A stretch of DNA of 6,218 bases from Ardenticatenia bacterium (GTDB lineage Bacteria > Chloroflexota > Anaerolineae > Aggregatilineales > Ch27): assembly GCA_026983935.1 (NCBI GenBank), contig JALSTC010000828.1, forward strand, positions 1-6,218, written 5' to 3'. The position numbers and the translations under genes are program-made. Below the pieces are notes generated by a model. The model worked only from the letters and a program-made list of their open reading frames with translations, was not told the DNA's origin and ran no database searches. Shown here piece by piece: positions 1-5,712 of the stretch; positions within the stretch are counted from its first letter, which is position 1, and the number at the start of each line of letters is the position of its first letter.

Positions 1-8
1 GTTCAAGA

Positions 9-40
9 ACACGCTGCCATCATGCCCGGCGGTAGCGTGT
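9..40 (-). terminator. Possible stem-loop terminator at the end of the SdrD-B-like gene
   Basis: ACACGCTGCC (9-18) and GGTAGCGTGT (31-40) form a 10-bp inverted repeat with a 12-base loop. It spans the stop codon of the gene at 20..583. On the minus strand one pair is an A-C mismatch; on the plus strand the same position is a G-U wobble. Minus-strand sequence after the stem is only mildly T-rich (TCTTGAAC), so this is a weak intrinsic terminator at best. It could also serve a convergent gene lying left of the window. Confidence 0.3.
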
Positions 41-583
41 CCAGAAGATGATCCCGCCGATCAGCGCCAGCACGATCATCACGATGCCCGCGCCGCCAAA
101 GGCCAGCGCCAGCCGGATGAGTGTAGCCTCGTCTTCCGCCAGGGTGGAGGCCCCCGCTGTCGCTGCCGGTGCCGCGTCCTGCGTGGCGGCCACATCGGCG
201 GGAACCGCCCCGAACTGCACTTCGACGGGGATCGTCTGCCCCGGGGCCAGTATCACACTGATGGAATCCTGCCCGGTGGGCTGCACGCCTGCCCCGGCAA
301 ACTGCACGATGTAATTGCCCGCATCCAGTCCTTCGAAGCAGTGCGGTTCCGTCTGGCCGTCGGTCAGGTAGCTGGCCACGATGATCATCTGGTCGCTCTG
401 CAGGTTGACCACCACATCCGGCAGCAGCGGCTCAATAGCCTCACGGATGCCGTTGCCGTTGGTGTCATGGAAGGCGCTGACGCAGATGCGCCCGCCGCTT
501 TCCTGTGCCATCACCGGCGCGATTGCCATCACCAGCGCCACCAGCAGCGCCAGCCCTACCGCCAAGACCCGTTGTCCGCGCAT
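20..583 (-). CDS. Small secreted membrane-anchored protein with one SdrD-B-like domain
   Basis: Predicted 187-aa exported protein. Residues 1-26 look like a signal peptide: MRGQR n-region, a hydrophobic core rich in A, L and V, and a VMA site near residue 26. Residues about 33-124 resemble an SdrD B-like/Cna-B immunoglobulin-like fold, with the calcium-loop-like DTNGNG at 40-45 followed by GIREAIEPLLPDVVVNL; cysteines 34 and 82 could form a disulfide. An Ala/Thr-rich linker (about 127-152) leads to one membrane segment (about 156-181) and the positive tail RYRRA. There is no LPXTG, so the domain should stand outside the membrane on a C-terminal anchor. Start choice: ATG at 583 has AGGGA (593-597) nine bases upstream. 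A TTG at 592 would add three residues but would abut that Shine-Dalgarno. SdrD-B domains usually act as rigid spacers in surface proteins; the specific role is unknown. Confidence 0.8.
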   Translation of the reverse strand: MRGQRVLAVGLALLVALVMAIAPVMAQESGGRICVSAFHDTNGNGIREAIEPLLPDVVVNLQSDQMIIVASYLTDGQTEPHCFEGLDAGNYIVQFAGAGVQPTGQDSISVILAPGQTIPVEVQFGAVPADVAATQDAAPAATAGASTLAEDEATLIRLALAFGGAGIVMIVLALIGGIIFWTRYRRA

Positions 584-592
584 ATCATCCAA

Positions 593-597
593 TCCCT
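593..597 (-). promoter_or_regulatory. Ribosome binding site that decides the start of the SdrD-B-like gene
   Basis: AGGGA on the minus strand lies nine bases before the ATG at 583 and directly touches the alternative TTG at 592. This favours the ATG. Confidence 0.55.
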
Positions 598-620
598 GCG
601 ATCAGTTCTAAAGCGGGCGC

Positions 621-649
621 ATTATACCTTGCGCGGCAGGGCGTGGCAA
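621..649 (-). promoter_or_regulatory. Sigma-70-type promoter for the SdrD-B-like gene
   Basis: On the minus strand TTGCCA (649-644) is followed after exactly 17 bases by a perfect TATAAT (626-621). Transcription should begin near 614, giving a leader of about 30 bases before the ATG at 583. This is the best promoter match in the window. It implies that the gene is transcribed independently of the glycosyltransferase gene upstream. Confidence 0.8.
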
Positions 650-662
650 CGACGCTGCCACG
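642..662 (-). repeat. Perfect 7-bp inverted repeat overlapping the -35 box
   Basis: CGTGGCA (642-648) and TGCCACG (656-662) are perfect complements separated by seven bases. The left arm overlaps the -35 hexamer (644-649). The repeat begins nine bases after the stop codon of the glycosyltransferase gene (stop at 672). It could be an operator for the promoter at 621..649 or a terminator hairpin for the upstream gene. No T-run follows it on the minus strand, so the terminator reading is weak. Confidence 0.45.
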
Positions 663-671
663 GCATCCCGC

Positions 672-1856
672 TCACAGATAGCCCTGCAGGATGTCCATAA
701 GCTGCCGGGCGCGGTGGCGGTAGGTGTGTTCTTTGAGGAACCGCGCCCGTGCCGCCGCGCCGATGCGTTCCCGTTCGGCGTCATGTGCCAGCAGCCAGCG
801 GATGCGCTCGGTGGCCTCGTCTTCGCTCGCCAGGACGATGATCTCCTTCTCCGGCTCGAACCATTCTTCGACGCCCTTATACGGGTTGCTGATCATGCAG
901 GCTCCCAGCGCTGCCAGCTCGAACGGGCGGGAGTTGCTGGAGGCGTAAACGCTGGCGTGCGCCCCACGGGTGATGACCAGGTTGAGCCTGCTGCGGCAGG
1001 CATATTCCCGCAGCTTGCTGAAGGAGAGATAGGGCAGCCGCTCTGCCCGGCCCAGATCGCCCAGATTCGTGCCGCGCACGGCAAAATGCCGCTCCGGCAT
1101 GGCCCGGCTCGGCTCCGCGATCATAGCCTGTATCCACCGCTCGCGGTACTCGCGCCCATGCCCGTAGAAGAAAGCGTCTATGTCCTGTGGCACATCCAGC
1201 GGTGCCCAGACGTCCGGATCGGCGGCATATTGCAGCGTGTGCACGTGCCGTGCGCCCAGCGCTTTCACGTAGTCCAGCCCCTCAACCGAATTGCCCAGGA
1301 TAGCCGTATACTCGCCGGGGTCGGCCCCCGGATAGATGCGGAAGCCGGTGGCGAAGCCGCGAAACTGCGGCAGGCTGGCCGGGAGATCGCCGTCGTAATA
1401 GAAGACCGGCTTACCGTGTCTGTTGATCAGGTGGCGGGCCACGCCGTTGAGATGATTGAGCGGCACGGTCAGCATCAGCACGGCGTCAATGTCGGGTTGT
1501 TCGGTCAGCAGGCGGTCAAGATAGCGCCGCCAGCGTGGCGCGATGATCGTCTGCGCGGCGCGGCGCACCAGCCGCTCGGAGAGGCCCTCGCCTGCGGCCT
1601 CACCGCCCTGGACGGGCTTCGGCGGCCCCAGCAGCCGCCGCGCGGCATCCCGCAGCGCCTTGAACAGGTCACCTTCCCGCCGTACGGGGTTGGGCACGGC
1701 CTGCCACCACAGCGACTCGATGGCCGGACCCTGATAGGTGGTCACGACCAGATCGACGCCGTTTTCGTACAGCCCCTTGAGAAGCTGCCACCAGGACGGC
1801 GTGCTGCTGAAGGGCTGCTGCAGGTCGAGCGATGAGGCGAGGACTAGAAGTTTCAT
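672..1856 (-). CDS. CgeB-like family glycosyltransferase (GT-B fold)
   Basis: 394-aa soluble protein. The N-terminus MKLLVLASSLD, a hydrophobic strand followed by a loop, starts a Rossmann-like half typical of GT-B enzymes. The middle carries DIDAVLMLTVPL (122-133) and KPVFYYDGDLPASL (149-162). The C-terminal half matches the glycosyltransferase family 1 / CgeB C-terminal domain: SSNSRPFELAALGACMI (306-322), where the Glu sits in the expected donor-nucleotide loop, then NPYKGVEEWFEPEKEIIVL (324-342), a helical segment with AHDAERERIGAAARARFL, and HTYRHRARQLMDIL near the end. This order (new pattern in the sugar-nucleotide site, 'vulnerable to shame' start of the final helices) is that of sugar transfer onto glycans or glycolipids; donor and acceptor cannot be read. 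No strong Shine-Dalgarno precedes the ATG at 1856. The gene diverges from the 1965..2309 gene across 108 bases, in which I found no convincing promoter on either strand. Confidence 0.75.
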   Translation of the reverse strand: MKLLVLASSLDLQQPFSSTPSWWQLLKGLYENGVDLVVTTYQGPAIESLWWQAVPNPVRREGDLFKALRDAARRLLGPPKPVQGGEAAGEGLSERLVRRAAQTIIAPRWRRYLDRLLTEQPDIDAVLMLTVPLNHLNGVARHLINRHGKPVFYYDGDLPASLPQFRGFATGFRIYPGADPGEYTAILGNSVEGLDYVKALGARHVHTLQYAADPDVWAPLDVPQDIDAFFYGHGREYRERWIQAMIAEPSRAMPERHFAVRGTNLGDLGRAERLPYLSFSKLREYACRSRLNLVITRGAHASVYASSNSRPFELAALGACMISNPYKGVEEWFEPEKEIIVLASEDEATERIRWLLAHDAERERIGAAARARFLKEHTYRHRARQLMDILQGYL

Positions 1857-1950
1857 AGAGATCCGCTGGTTTACTGTATGCGTGCCGACGCTCCTGATAC
1901 TTTAACCGATTCATCTCCGCAGGGGTAGGGCGTTTCCTGGAGCGCGGCGA

Positions 1951-1956
1951 AAGGAG
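1951..1956 (+). promoter_or_regulatory. Strong ribosome binding site of the 114-aa hypothetical gene
   Basis: AAGGAG, preceded by further purines, lies eight bases before the ATG at 1965. This is one of the best Shine-Dalgarno matches in the window and is the main reason to accept the small downstream frame as a real gene. Confidence 0.7.
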
Positions 1957-1964
1957 AATGTCAG

Positions 1965-2309
1965 ATGGATTCGGTACAGCGTGTGCTGATGGAAAAACAG
2001 GCCCGCGAGGCGCTGGCCCCGGCGGAAGTCTGCGAGGGGATGGTCGCCTGCTTCCTGCTCATCAATCGCGAATTTATCCGCCGCCGTGTGGGGGAGCGTC
2101 CCGATGCCGATGTGGATACCATGACACGGCAGTTGATCGACGATGTATTTGCCAATCTGGGCATTTCCCCCCAGAATCCGACTCTGGCGGAGCTGCGTGA
2201 AGCACGGCGCGTGCTGGATGATCAGCTTGGCTTTGAGGCGGAGCCGGACCTGCTCCAGCGCCATTCTGAGATTGTCGGAGCGCTGTTCCGGAAAGCGCCG
2301 GATGCATGA
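1965..2309 (+). CDS. Hypothetical 114-aa helical acidic protein
   Basis: I do not recognise this family. The protein looks soluble and almost entirely helical, with no signal peptide or membrane segment. Features are an N-terminal amphipathic stretch (VLMEKQAREALAPAEVC), a hydrophobic patch around GMVACFLLINREFIRRRVGE (residues 25-44), DTMTRQLIDDVFANLGIS (51-68), and a charged C-terminal helix (TLAELREARRVLDDQLGFE, 73-91). Start is supported by AAGGAG eight bases upstream. It is the only plus-strand gene in its vicinity and diverges from the glycosyltransferase gene. Immediately after its TGA, in the same frame, comes a peptidase-like tail (2310..2399), so its 3' end may lie at an old recombination joint. 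Confidence 0.65.
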   Translation: MDSVQRVLMEKQAREALAPAEVCEGMVACFLLINREFIRRRVGERPDADVDTMTRQLIDDVFANLGISPQNPTLAELREARRVLDDQLGFEAEPDLLQRHSEIVGALFRKAPDA

Positions 2310-2399
2310 GGGGACGGCCTGCGCATTGAGGACGGCTGCCTGATCACGGGTGCAGGCGCGGAAAAGCTGCACGGCACGCCGTACCGGATTCAGTTATAG
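2310..2399 (+). pseudogene. Remnant: C-terminal tail of an M24-family (Xaa-Pro aminopeptidase-like) peptidase
   Basis: Read in frame directly after the TGA at 2307-2309, these bases encode 29 residues beginning GDGLRIEDGCLITGAGAEKL and ending HGTPYRIQL before a TAG at 2397-2399. The G-(V/L)-R-I-E-D-x-x-L-(V/I)-T-x-x-G-x-E-x-L pattern is the conserved end of M24 metallopeptidases (aminopeptidase P/prolidase fold), where the Glu of RIED is a metal ligand. The rest of the catalytic domain is absent from the window, and no start codon or ribosome binding site makes this a stand-alone gene. It is best explained as a fragment left by deletion or replacement of the upstream part. Readthrough or a chance match is possible but less likely. 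Confidence 0.5.
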
Positions 2400-2530
2400 G
2401 CAGGGGTCGCCCCGACCAGGCAATGAGCCGTGCTGGAGTGAATACAGGCGCGTAGTCCGGAGGGCATCATGGCCGGAGAATGAGCCGGGCTTTTCAAAGA
2501 GCCTCAAATCCCTTGCCGTCACTCCCCCGT
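2400..2530. other. Gene-free spacer with a short hairpin and a repeated 9-mer
   Basis: Together with the remnant before it and the promoter after it, this makes up the 315-base gap between the genes at 1965..2309 and 2625..2960. GGTCG-CCC-CGACC (2405-2417) is a compact 5-bp hairpin without a T-run. AATGAGCCG occurs twice (2422-2430 and 2479-2487). I see no convincing coding frame, tRNA or other RNA gene here. Confidence 0.4.
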
Positions 2531-2549
2531 GAAAAATTCATAAATTTTC
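2531..2549. repeat. AT-rich imperfect palindrome at the promoter of the DUF4258-like gene
   Basis: GAAAAATTC (2531-2539) and TAAATTTTC (2541-2549) pair at seven of nine positions around a single central A. The palindrome abuts the likely -35 region of the downstream promoter, a typical place for an operator. It is AT-rich in an otherwise GC-rich window. Confidence 0.3.
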
Positions 2550-2578
2550 CTGGATTCTGCCCGTATCTATACTATATT
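2545..2578 (+). promoter_or_regulatory. Probable promoter of the DUF4258-like gene
   Basis: An AT-rich block contains TATACT (2568-2573), a good -10 box, and an overlapping TATATT (2573-2578). The -35 element is weak: TTTTCC at 2545-2550 has a 17-base spacer to TATACT. Transcription would start about 40-50 bases before the TTG start codon. Confidence 0.45.
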
Positions 2579-2624
2579 AATACAAAGCGGGGCGGCGATT
2601 ATTCAGCAAGGAGCAAGGCTTATC

Positions 2625-2960
2625 TTGAATATCCTTCTGAGTAAACATGCGGTTCGGCGGGCGGCGCAGCGGAATCTCTCCGAAGAGGACATCCGCTTCA
2701 TCGTGTGCCACGGCAAGCCTGTTCGGAACGCCGGTGCTGTTTTTTATCAGATGCGTGCCAACCGGATGCCGCCCGATCTGTCGCCCCATGATCCGCGCCA
2801 GCGGCTGATCGGCTCGACCGTCGTGCTGTGTAGCTGTCATCAATACGTGATCACAGTCTACCGGGACGAAAGCGCCTTCAGACGAGACAGGTGCAAAACA
2901 AAGCACCTCTGGAAGCGCAGGCCGTTTTACTGCCCCCATTGTGGGAAGCGGGTCACATGA
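2625..2960 (+). CDS. DUF4258-like small protein with extra cysteine motifs
   Basis: 111-aa basic protein. The N-terminus LLSKHAVRRAAQRNLSEEDI (residues 4-23), followed by a glycine turn (CHGKPV) and later VVLCSCHQYVITVYRDE (66-82), matches the DUF4258 pattern: S-K-H-A-x-x-R, S-x-x-D-I, then the VITVY strand. DUF4258 proteins are small and often found in accessory or toxin-like settings; the biochemical role here is not established. Unusual for the family are CSC (69-71), C90 and a terminal CPHC (103-106) followed by GKR, which could bind zinc. The start is a TTG at 2625 with AAGGAG at 2608-2613, eleven bases upstream; no better ATG exists before the SKHA motif. It stands alone with its own promoter and converges on the flippase gene. 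Confidence 0.7.
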   Translation: MNILLSKHAVRRAAQRNLSEEDIRFIVCHGKPVRNAGAVFYQMRANRMPPDLSPHDPRQRLIGSTVVLCSCHQYVITVYRDESAFRRDRCKTKHLWKRRPFYCPHCGKRVT

Positions 2961-3006
2961 TTATCTGACCCGCAGTGGTGTTTGCCGCTTCTTTGTCTCA
3001 CCACTG
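2948..3006. terminator. Two adjoining inverted repeats between convergent genes, possible terminators
   Basis: GCGGGTCA (2948-2955) pairs perfectly with TGACCCGC (2966-2973), overlapping the stop codon of the DUF4258-like gene. CAGTGGTG (2973-2980) pairs perfectly with CACCACTG (2999-3006). The two stems share base 2973. They fill most of the 67-base gap before the flippase stop at 3028, where transcription from both sides should end. Neither has a clear T-run. Confidence 0.4.
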
Positions 3007-3027
3007 GATCGCCGTCTCCGCTTGCTC

Positions 3028-4380
3028 CTACTCGCCGACAGGCCGTGCCTGCAGCTCCGCCAGCCGCCGCAGGTGCGGCCAGGTCACCCCGATGGTCAGC
3101 GCCACCGCGATCGCATAGACCAGATCGATCGCCCATGCGCCGCCCGCCGCGCCCTGCGTCTGAATCAGCCAGGCGGCGGGCAGCGCCGCCAGCGCCAGCG
3201 CCGCGACCTTCACCGCCAGGATGGCCCGCATGAGGCGCAGCGTGCGGTACAGCGGGCCGAAGATGCCGCCGATGGCCGTGACGGCCCCGTACAGGCACAG
3301 GATGCGGATCACCTGCGTGGCCGGGACGTATTCCGGCCCCAGGACGAAGACAACGACCGGCGCAAGCAGCGCGAACAGCCCGTACATTCCCACCGCAAGC
3401 GGCGCAATCCAGCGCATCACCCGCCGGAAGTTCGCCGCCAGCCGGGCATAGTCGCCGCTGCCTGCAGCAGCGGGCAGCCGGGCTGCCAGGTTGGTCAGGA
3501 TGCCGCTGAAGAGCAGTGCCGGATACTGCAGCGCTCCCAGGCCCAGATTGAGGAAGCCCACCGCTGCCTCGCCCGCCCACATACCCAGCAACTGCTGCGG
3601 CAGCAGCGTATACAGCCCGGCCAGATTTTTGTCCAGCGCCAGCAGCACGCCGAAGCGCCAGTAGGGGCGGGGGGAATTGCGCCGCGCTGCCGTGATGACT
3701 TCCCGCACGGTCGGCAGCACCTCCGGCTGCTGGCGCTGCAGGCGGCGGTAGACCCAGATGCCCGCCCCCGCCCTGCCGATGGCCGCCACCAGATGAGCCA
3801 CAATGATGCCCATCGGGCCGCCGCCAGGGAGCACGGCGGCGATCTTCAGCAGCGCCTCAAACAGGCTGGCCCCGTTTTCCAGGGCGGTGTAGCGCCGCAT
3901 GGCACGGGTGCTCTGCAGCGCGATCAGCGACAGGTTGTAGATGGGGCGAAAGAACAGAATCAGCGTGTAGAGGCGCATCAACTCGCCAATGAAAGGGTTG
4001 TCGTAGGAAGCCCCGGCGAAGGCCGGGCCGAAGGTGAAGGCCGCCCCGGAGGCGATCAGCGCCACGATCAGCGACATCTGCACGAAGAAGCCCATCAGAT
4101 CGCGGGTGCGGGCGCGGTCATGACCGCCGATGGCCTCGGAAAGGCGGGTGATGGTGCTCGGCCCCAGCCCGGTCAGGTTGAGGGTCATCAGCAGGCCGTG
4201 CATGGTCAGCGCCAGCCGATAGACACCGTAGGCCTCTGATCCCAGCCCCCGCGCCACAATGGCGAAGGTCGCGAAGTTGATGGCGGTCAGCGCCAGCTTA
4301 CCCGCCTGCAGCGTGATCGTGTCCTGCACGAATTTACTGCGCAGCAGGTTGCGGAGTGGGGAGGACAGCCGTTCACGCAT
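3028..4380 (-). CDS. Polysaccharide/oligosaccharide flippase (PST/Wzx-type, MOP superfamily)
   Basis: 450-aa polytopic membrane protein of the usual size for O-antigen/exopolysaccharide flippases, which move lipid-linked glycan units across the cytoplasmic membrane. The family N-terminus is clear: a cytoplasmic start, then TLQAGKLALTAINFATFA and IVARGLGSEAYGVYRLAL (residues 41-58), equivalent to the conserved 'R-x-L-G-x-x-x-Y-G' loop after the first helix. About a dozen hydrophobic segments follow, for example 100-120, 136-155, 171-186, 324-347, 358-376, 386-405 and 417-433. I chose ATG at 4380, not the longer frame running to 4551: the extra 57 residues are a non-hydrophobic Arg/Cys/Trp-rich shadow of the methyltransferase gene, and the short start overlaps that gene's TGA by eight bases, as in translational coupling. 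A weak purine-rich stretch (GGGCAGG) precedes it. The glycan carried cannot be deduced. Confidence 0.85.
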   Translation of the reverse strand: MRERLSSPLRNLLRSKFVQDTITLQAGKLALTAINFATFAIVARGLGSEAYGVYRLALTMHGLLMTLNLTGLGPSTITRLSEAIGGHDRARTRDLMGFFVQMSLIVALIASGAAFTFGPAFAGASYDNPFIGELMRLYTLILFFRPIYNLSLIALQSTRAMRRYTALENGASLFEALLKIAAVLPGGGPMGIIVAHLVAAIGRAGAGIWVYRRLQRQQPEVLPTVREVITAARRNSPRPYWRFGVLLALDKNLAGLYTLLPQQLLGMWAGEAAVGFLNLGLGALQYPALLFSGILTNLAARLPAAAGSGDYARLAANFRRVMRWIAPLAVGMYGLFALLAPVVVFVLGPEYVPATQVIRILCLYGAVTAIGGIFGPLYRTLRLMRAILAVKVAALALAALPAAWLIQTQGAAGGAWAIDLVYAIAVALTIGVTWPHLRRLAELQARPVGE

Positions 4381-5134
4381 GGCCTGCCCGCGTGTCTTGC
4401 AGCGCGTAGACCATCGCCTGCCCGAACAGGTTGGGCCACAGCTTCCGCAGGAACGGCGTCCCCCGGTAGGCCTCCTCATGCACGATGCGGAAGCCCATCT
4501 GCCGCGCCCACCAGCGGAAGTCCACCACTGTCCAGAAGCGCAGATGCTCACCCGGTGTGACGATCCACTGCAGCGGGAACCGTCCCAGCAGCAGCCGCAG
4601 CCGGTGCTGGTGATAGCCGGTGTTGGGCACGCTGACGATCAGCAGGTCGGCGTGGTCGCGCAGTGAATCGAGCAGCCGCTCCGGGTCGGGGATGTGCTCG
4701 ATGATCTCGCTCATGATGATCGCGTCGTAGTGGCCGCCGATATCCGCGCCGATGGGTTTGTTGATGTCGGCCAGGTCAACGTTCAGCCCGATCGAGCGGC
4801 AGAATTCGACGGCCTTCGGGGAGATGTCCAGCCCGTAGCCATCCACGCCCCGCGTATCCACCAGATACTTGAGGATCGCGCCGTCGCCCACGCCCAGGTC
4901 AAGCACCCGGCTGCCCGGCGCGATGATGCGGGCCAGCGCCTCCGCCCGCGCCCGACGGAAAGGGGACAGCCTGCCCATCGAATCGGGCGCTTTGGCGTCC
5001 CAGTAGTCGTCATAGTCCACCACGCCCACGCGGGCCGTCGTCGGATAAGTGACCAGGCGGCGCAGCGTGCGGTACTGATTCGCCAGCCAGATGTACGGCG
5101 GGAAGCGCCGGGCAATGCGTTTGATCGTGTTCAT
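4373..5134 (-). CDS. Class I SAM-dependent methyltransferase, MetW-like
   Basis: 253-aa soluble enzyme that should transfer a methyl group from S-adenosylmethionine; the acceptor is unknown. Motif I, which binds SAM, is VLDLGVGDGAIL (77-88). GLDIS (101-105) holds the acidic residue expected to bind the ribose. LADIN (121-125) and YDAIIMSEIIEHIPDPERLL (136-155) follow, then the strand LLIVSVPNTGYHQHRLRL and GRFPLQWIVTPGEHLRFWTV (184-203), which resemble the MetW/Methyltransf_23 subgroup. The first 40 residues are basic and may lie on the acceptor or membrane side. It overlaps the upstream gene by ATGA (4 bases), with GAGGG seven to eight bases before its own start, and overlaps the flippase by 8 bases. 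In this context methylation of a lipid-linked sugar or glycan end is plausible, but this is inference. Confidence 0.85.
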   Translation of the reverse strand: MNTIKRIARRFPPYIWLANQYRTLRRLVTYPTTARVGVVDYDDYWDAKAPDSMGRLSPFRRARAEALARIIAPGSRVLDLGVGDGAILKYLVDTRGVDGYGLDISPKAVEFCRSIGLNVDLADINKPIGADIGGHYDAIIMSEIIEHIPDPERLLDSLRDHADLLIVSVPNTGYHQHRLRLLLGRFPLQWIVTPGEHLRFWTVVDFRWWARQMGFRIVHEEAYRGTPFLRKLWPNLFGQAMVYALQDTRAGHA

Positions 5135-5562
5135 CGGCCCTCGGTTTCGACATACGCCTGCAGATAGGCTTCCAGCTCATCAAGGGAGCGCACCAGCTTA
5201 TGCAGCGAACACTCAATCATCAGGTTGACGGCCTGCTTCTCAAACACAGGCGTCAGGCGCATATCCGTATGGATTCCGACCAGATGCTTGCCTCTGGCAT
5301 AAGCATAGCCCAGTTCCCACGCCGTGCCGTCGTCAACAGCGATGCCGTTGAGATTGGCGATCACAATCGCGGCTTTATCCAATTCGCTGACATCAAGCCT
5401 GAAGATGCCATCCATTGACCACTCCTCGGCTGGCAAAAGTTCCTTGCCGTCGCGGTGAGGCAGAAAAGTCTTCAGGCCAACCCGCGCGGCGCAGGCTTCG
5501 ATCTGCTCATCGAACCAGCGTTCCCCTTCATTGAACAGCGGCCCGGCGATATATGCACGCAT
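5131..5562 (-). CDS. Nucleoside 2-deoxyribosyltransferase-family protein
   Basis: 143-aa protein, a normal length for the family, which exchanges or hydrolyses bases on (deoxy)nucleosides and nucleotides through a covalent sugar-glutamate intermediate. MRAYIAGPLFNEGERWF gives the YIAGPLF start motif that binds the substrate. LDKAAIVIANLNGIAVDDGT (61-80) continues into AWELGYAYARGK (81-92): Asp78 and Glu83 fit the conserved D-x-G-T-x-x-E-x-G core, with Glu83 the likely nucleophile. VNLMIE (112-117) fits the C-terminal Asn segment donated to the neighbouring subunit. Start: ATG at 5562, with AAAGGA (5569-5574) six bases upstream. The frame stays open to 5724, but those 54 codons lie largely in an inserted repeat. 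It heads an operon with the methyltransferase (ATGA overlap). Family members include true transferases and N-glycosidases; which applies here is not visible. Confidence 0.85.
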   Translation of the reverse strand: MRAYIAGPLFNEGERWFDEQIEACAARVGLKTFLPHRDGKELLPAEEWSMDGIFRLDVSELDKAAIVIANLNGIAVDDGTAWELGYAYARGKHLVGIHTDMRLTPVFEKQAVNLMIECSLHKLVRSLDELEAYLQAYVETEGR

Positions 5563-5568
5563 TTTGCA

Positions 5569-5576
5569 TCCTTTCG
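5569..5576 (-). repeat. Left copy of 8-bp direct repeat; also the ribosome binding site of the deoxyribosyltransferase gene
   Basis: Minus-strand CGAAAGGA, identical to 5766..5773. It contains AAAGGA, six bases before the ATG at 5562, so it is both the probable target duplication of the adjoining element and the functional Shine-Dalgarno. Confidence 0.7.
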
Positions 5577-5661
5577 TGGGTGCATTCGGCATCAGGAGGC
5601 AGGTCTTGCGGCGCGGTAACAGTGATGCACCTGAGGCATTCGCCTGAAAGGGGGCTGGCAC

Positions 5662-5671
5662 GGAAGCTTCC
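5662..5671. repeat. Perfect 10-bp palindrome inside the element
   Basis: GGAAGCTTCC is self-complementary and lies between GGGGG (5650-5654) and CCCCC (5670-5674), which could extend an alternative fold. Confidence 0.35.
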
Positions 5672-5677
5672 CCCGCG

Positions 5678-5699
5678 AAGTCCGGACTGATCCGGACTT
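5678..5699. repeat. 9-bp hairpin inside the element
   Basis: AAGTCCGGA (5678-5686) and TCCGGACTT (5691-5699) are perfect complements around a CTGA loop. On the plus strand a run of five T (5698-5702) overlaps the end of the stem, so it could act as a terminator for plus-strand transcription; no plus-strand gene is seen just upstream. On the minus strand it would form in the leader of the deoxyribosyltransferase transcript. Confidence 0.6.
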
Positions 5700-5712
5700 T
5701 TTCTCCCTCAGT

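Noticed and set aside
584..592. TTG start for the SdrD-B-like protein
   Set aside because: The Shine-Dalgarno AGGGA abuts this TTG with no spacing but is nine bases from the ATG at 583.
714..1835. A 373-codon open frame on the plus strand opposite the glycosyltransferase
   Set aside because: The minus-strand frame shows clear family motifs, while this one has none and the composition of an antisense shadow.
1857..1964. Promoters in the divergent spacer (for example TTTACT and GATACT at 1870-1901)
   Set aside because: The spacing between the best -35 and -10 candidates is 19-20 bases or more on either strand, so none is convincing.
2422..2487. AATGAGCCG repeated at 2422-2430 and 2479-2487 as ends of a small mobile element
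   Set aside because: No terminal inverted repeats lie inside the copies, and a nine-base match alone is weak; recorded only as a feature of the spacer.
2941..4239. A 432-codon open frame on the plus strand
   Set aside because: It lies opposite the flippase gene, is dominated by Arg, Gln, His and Pro as expected of a GC-rich antisense shadow, and has no recognisable domain.
4381..4551. N-terminal extension of the flippase
   Set aside because: It lies wholly inside the methyltransferase gene, encodes Arg/Cys/Trp-rich sequence without membrane character, and the internal ATG at 4380 starts the conserved flippase N-terminus.
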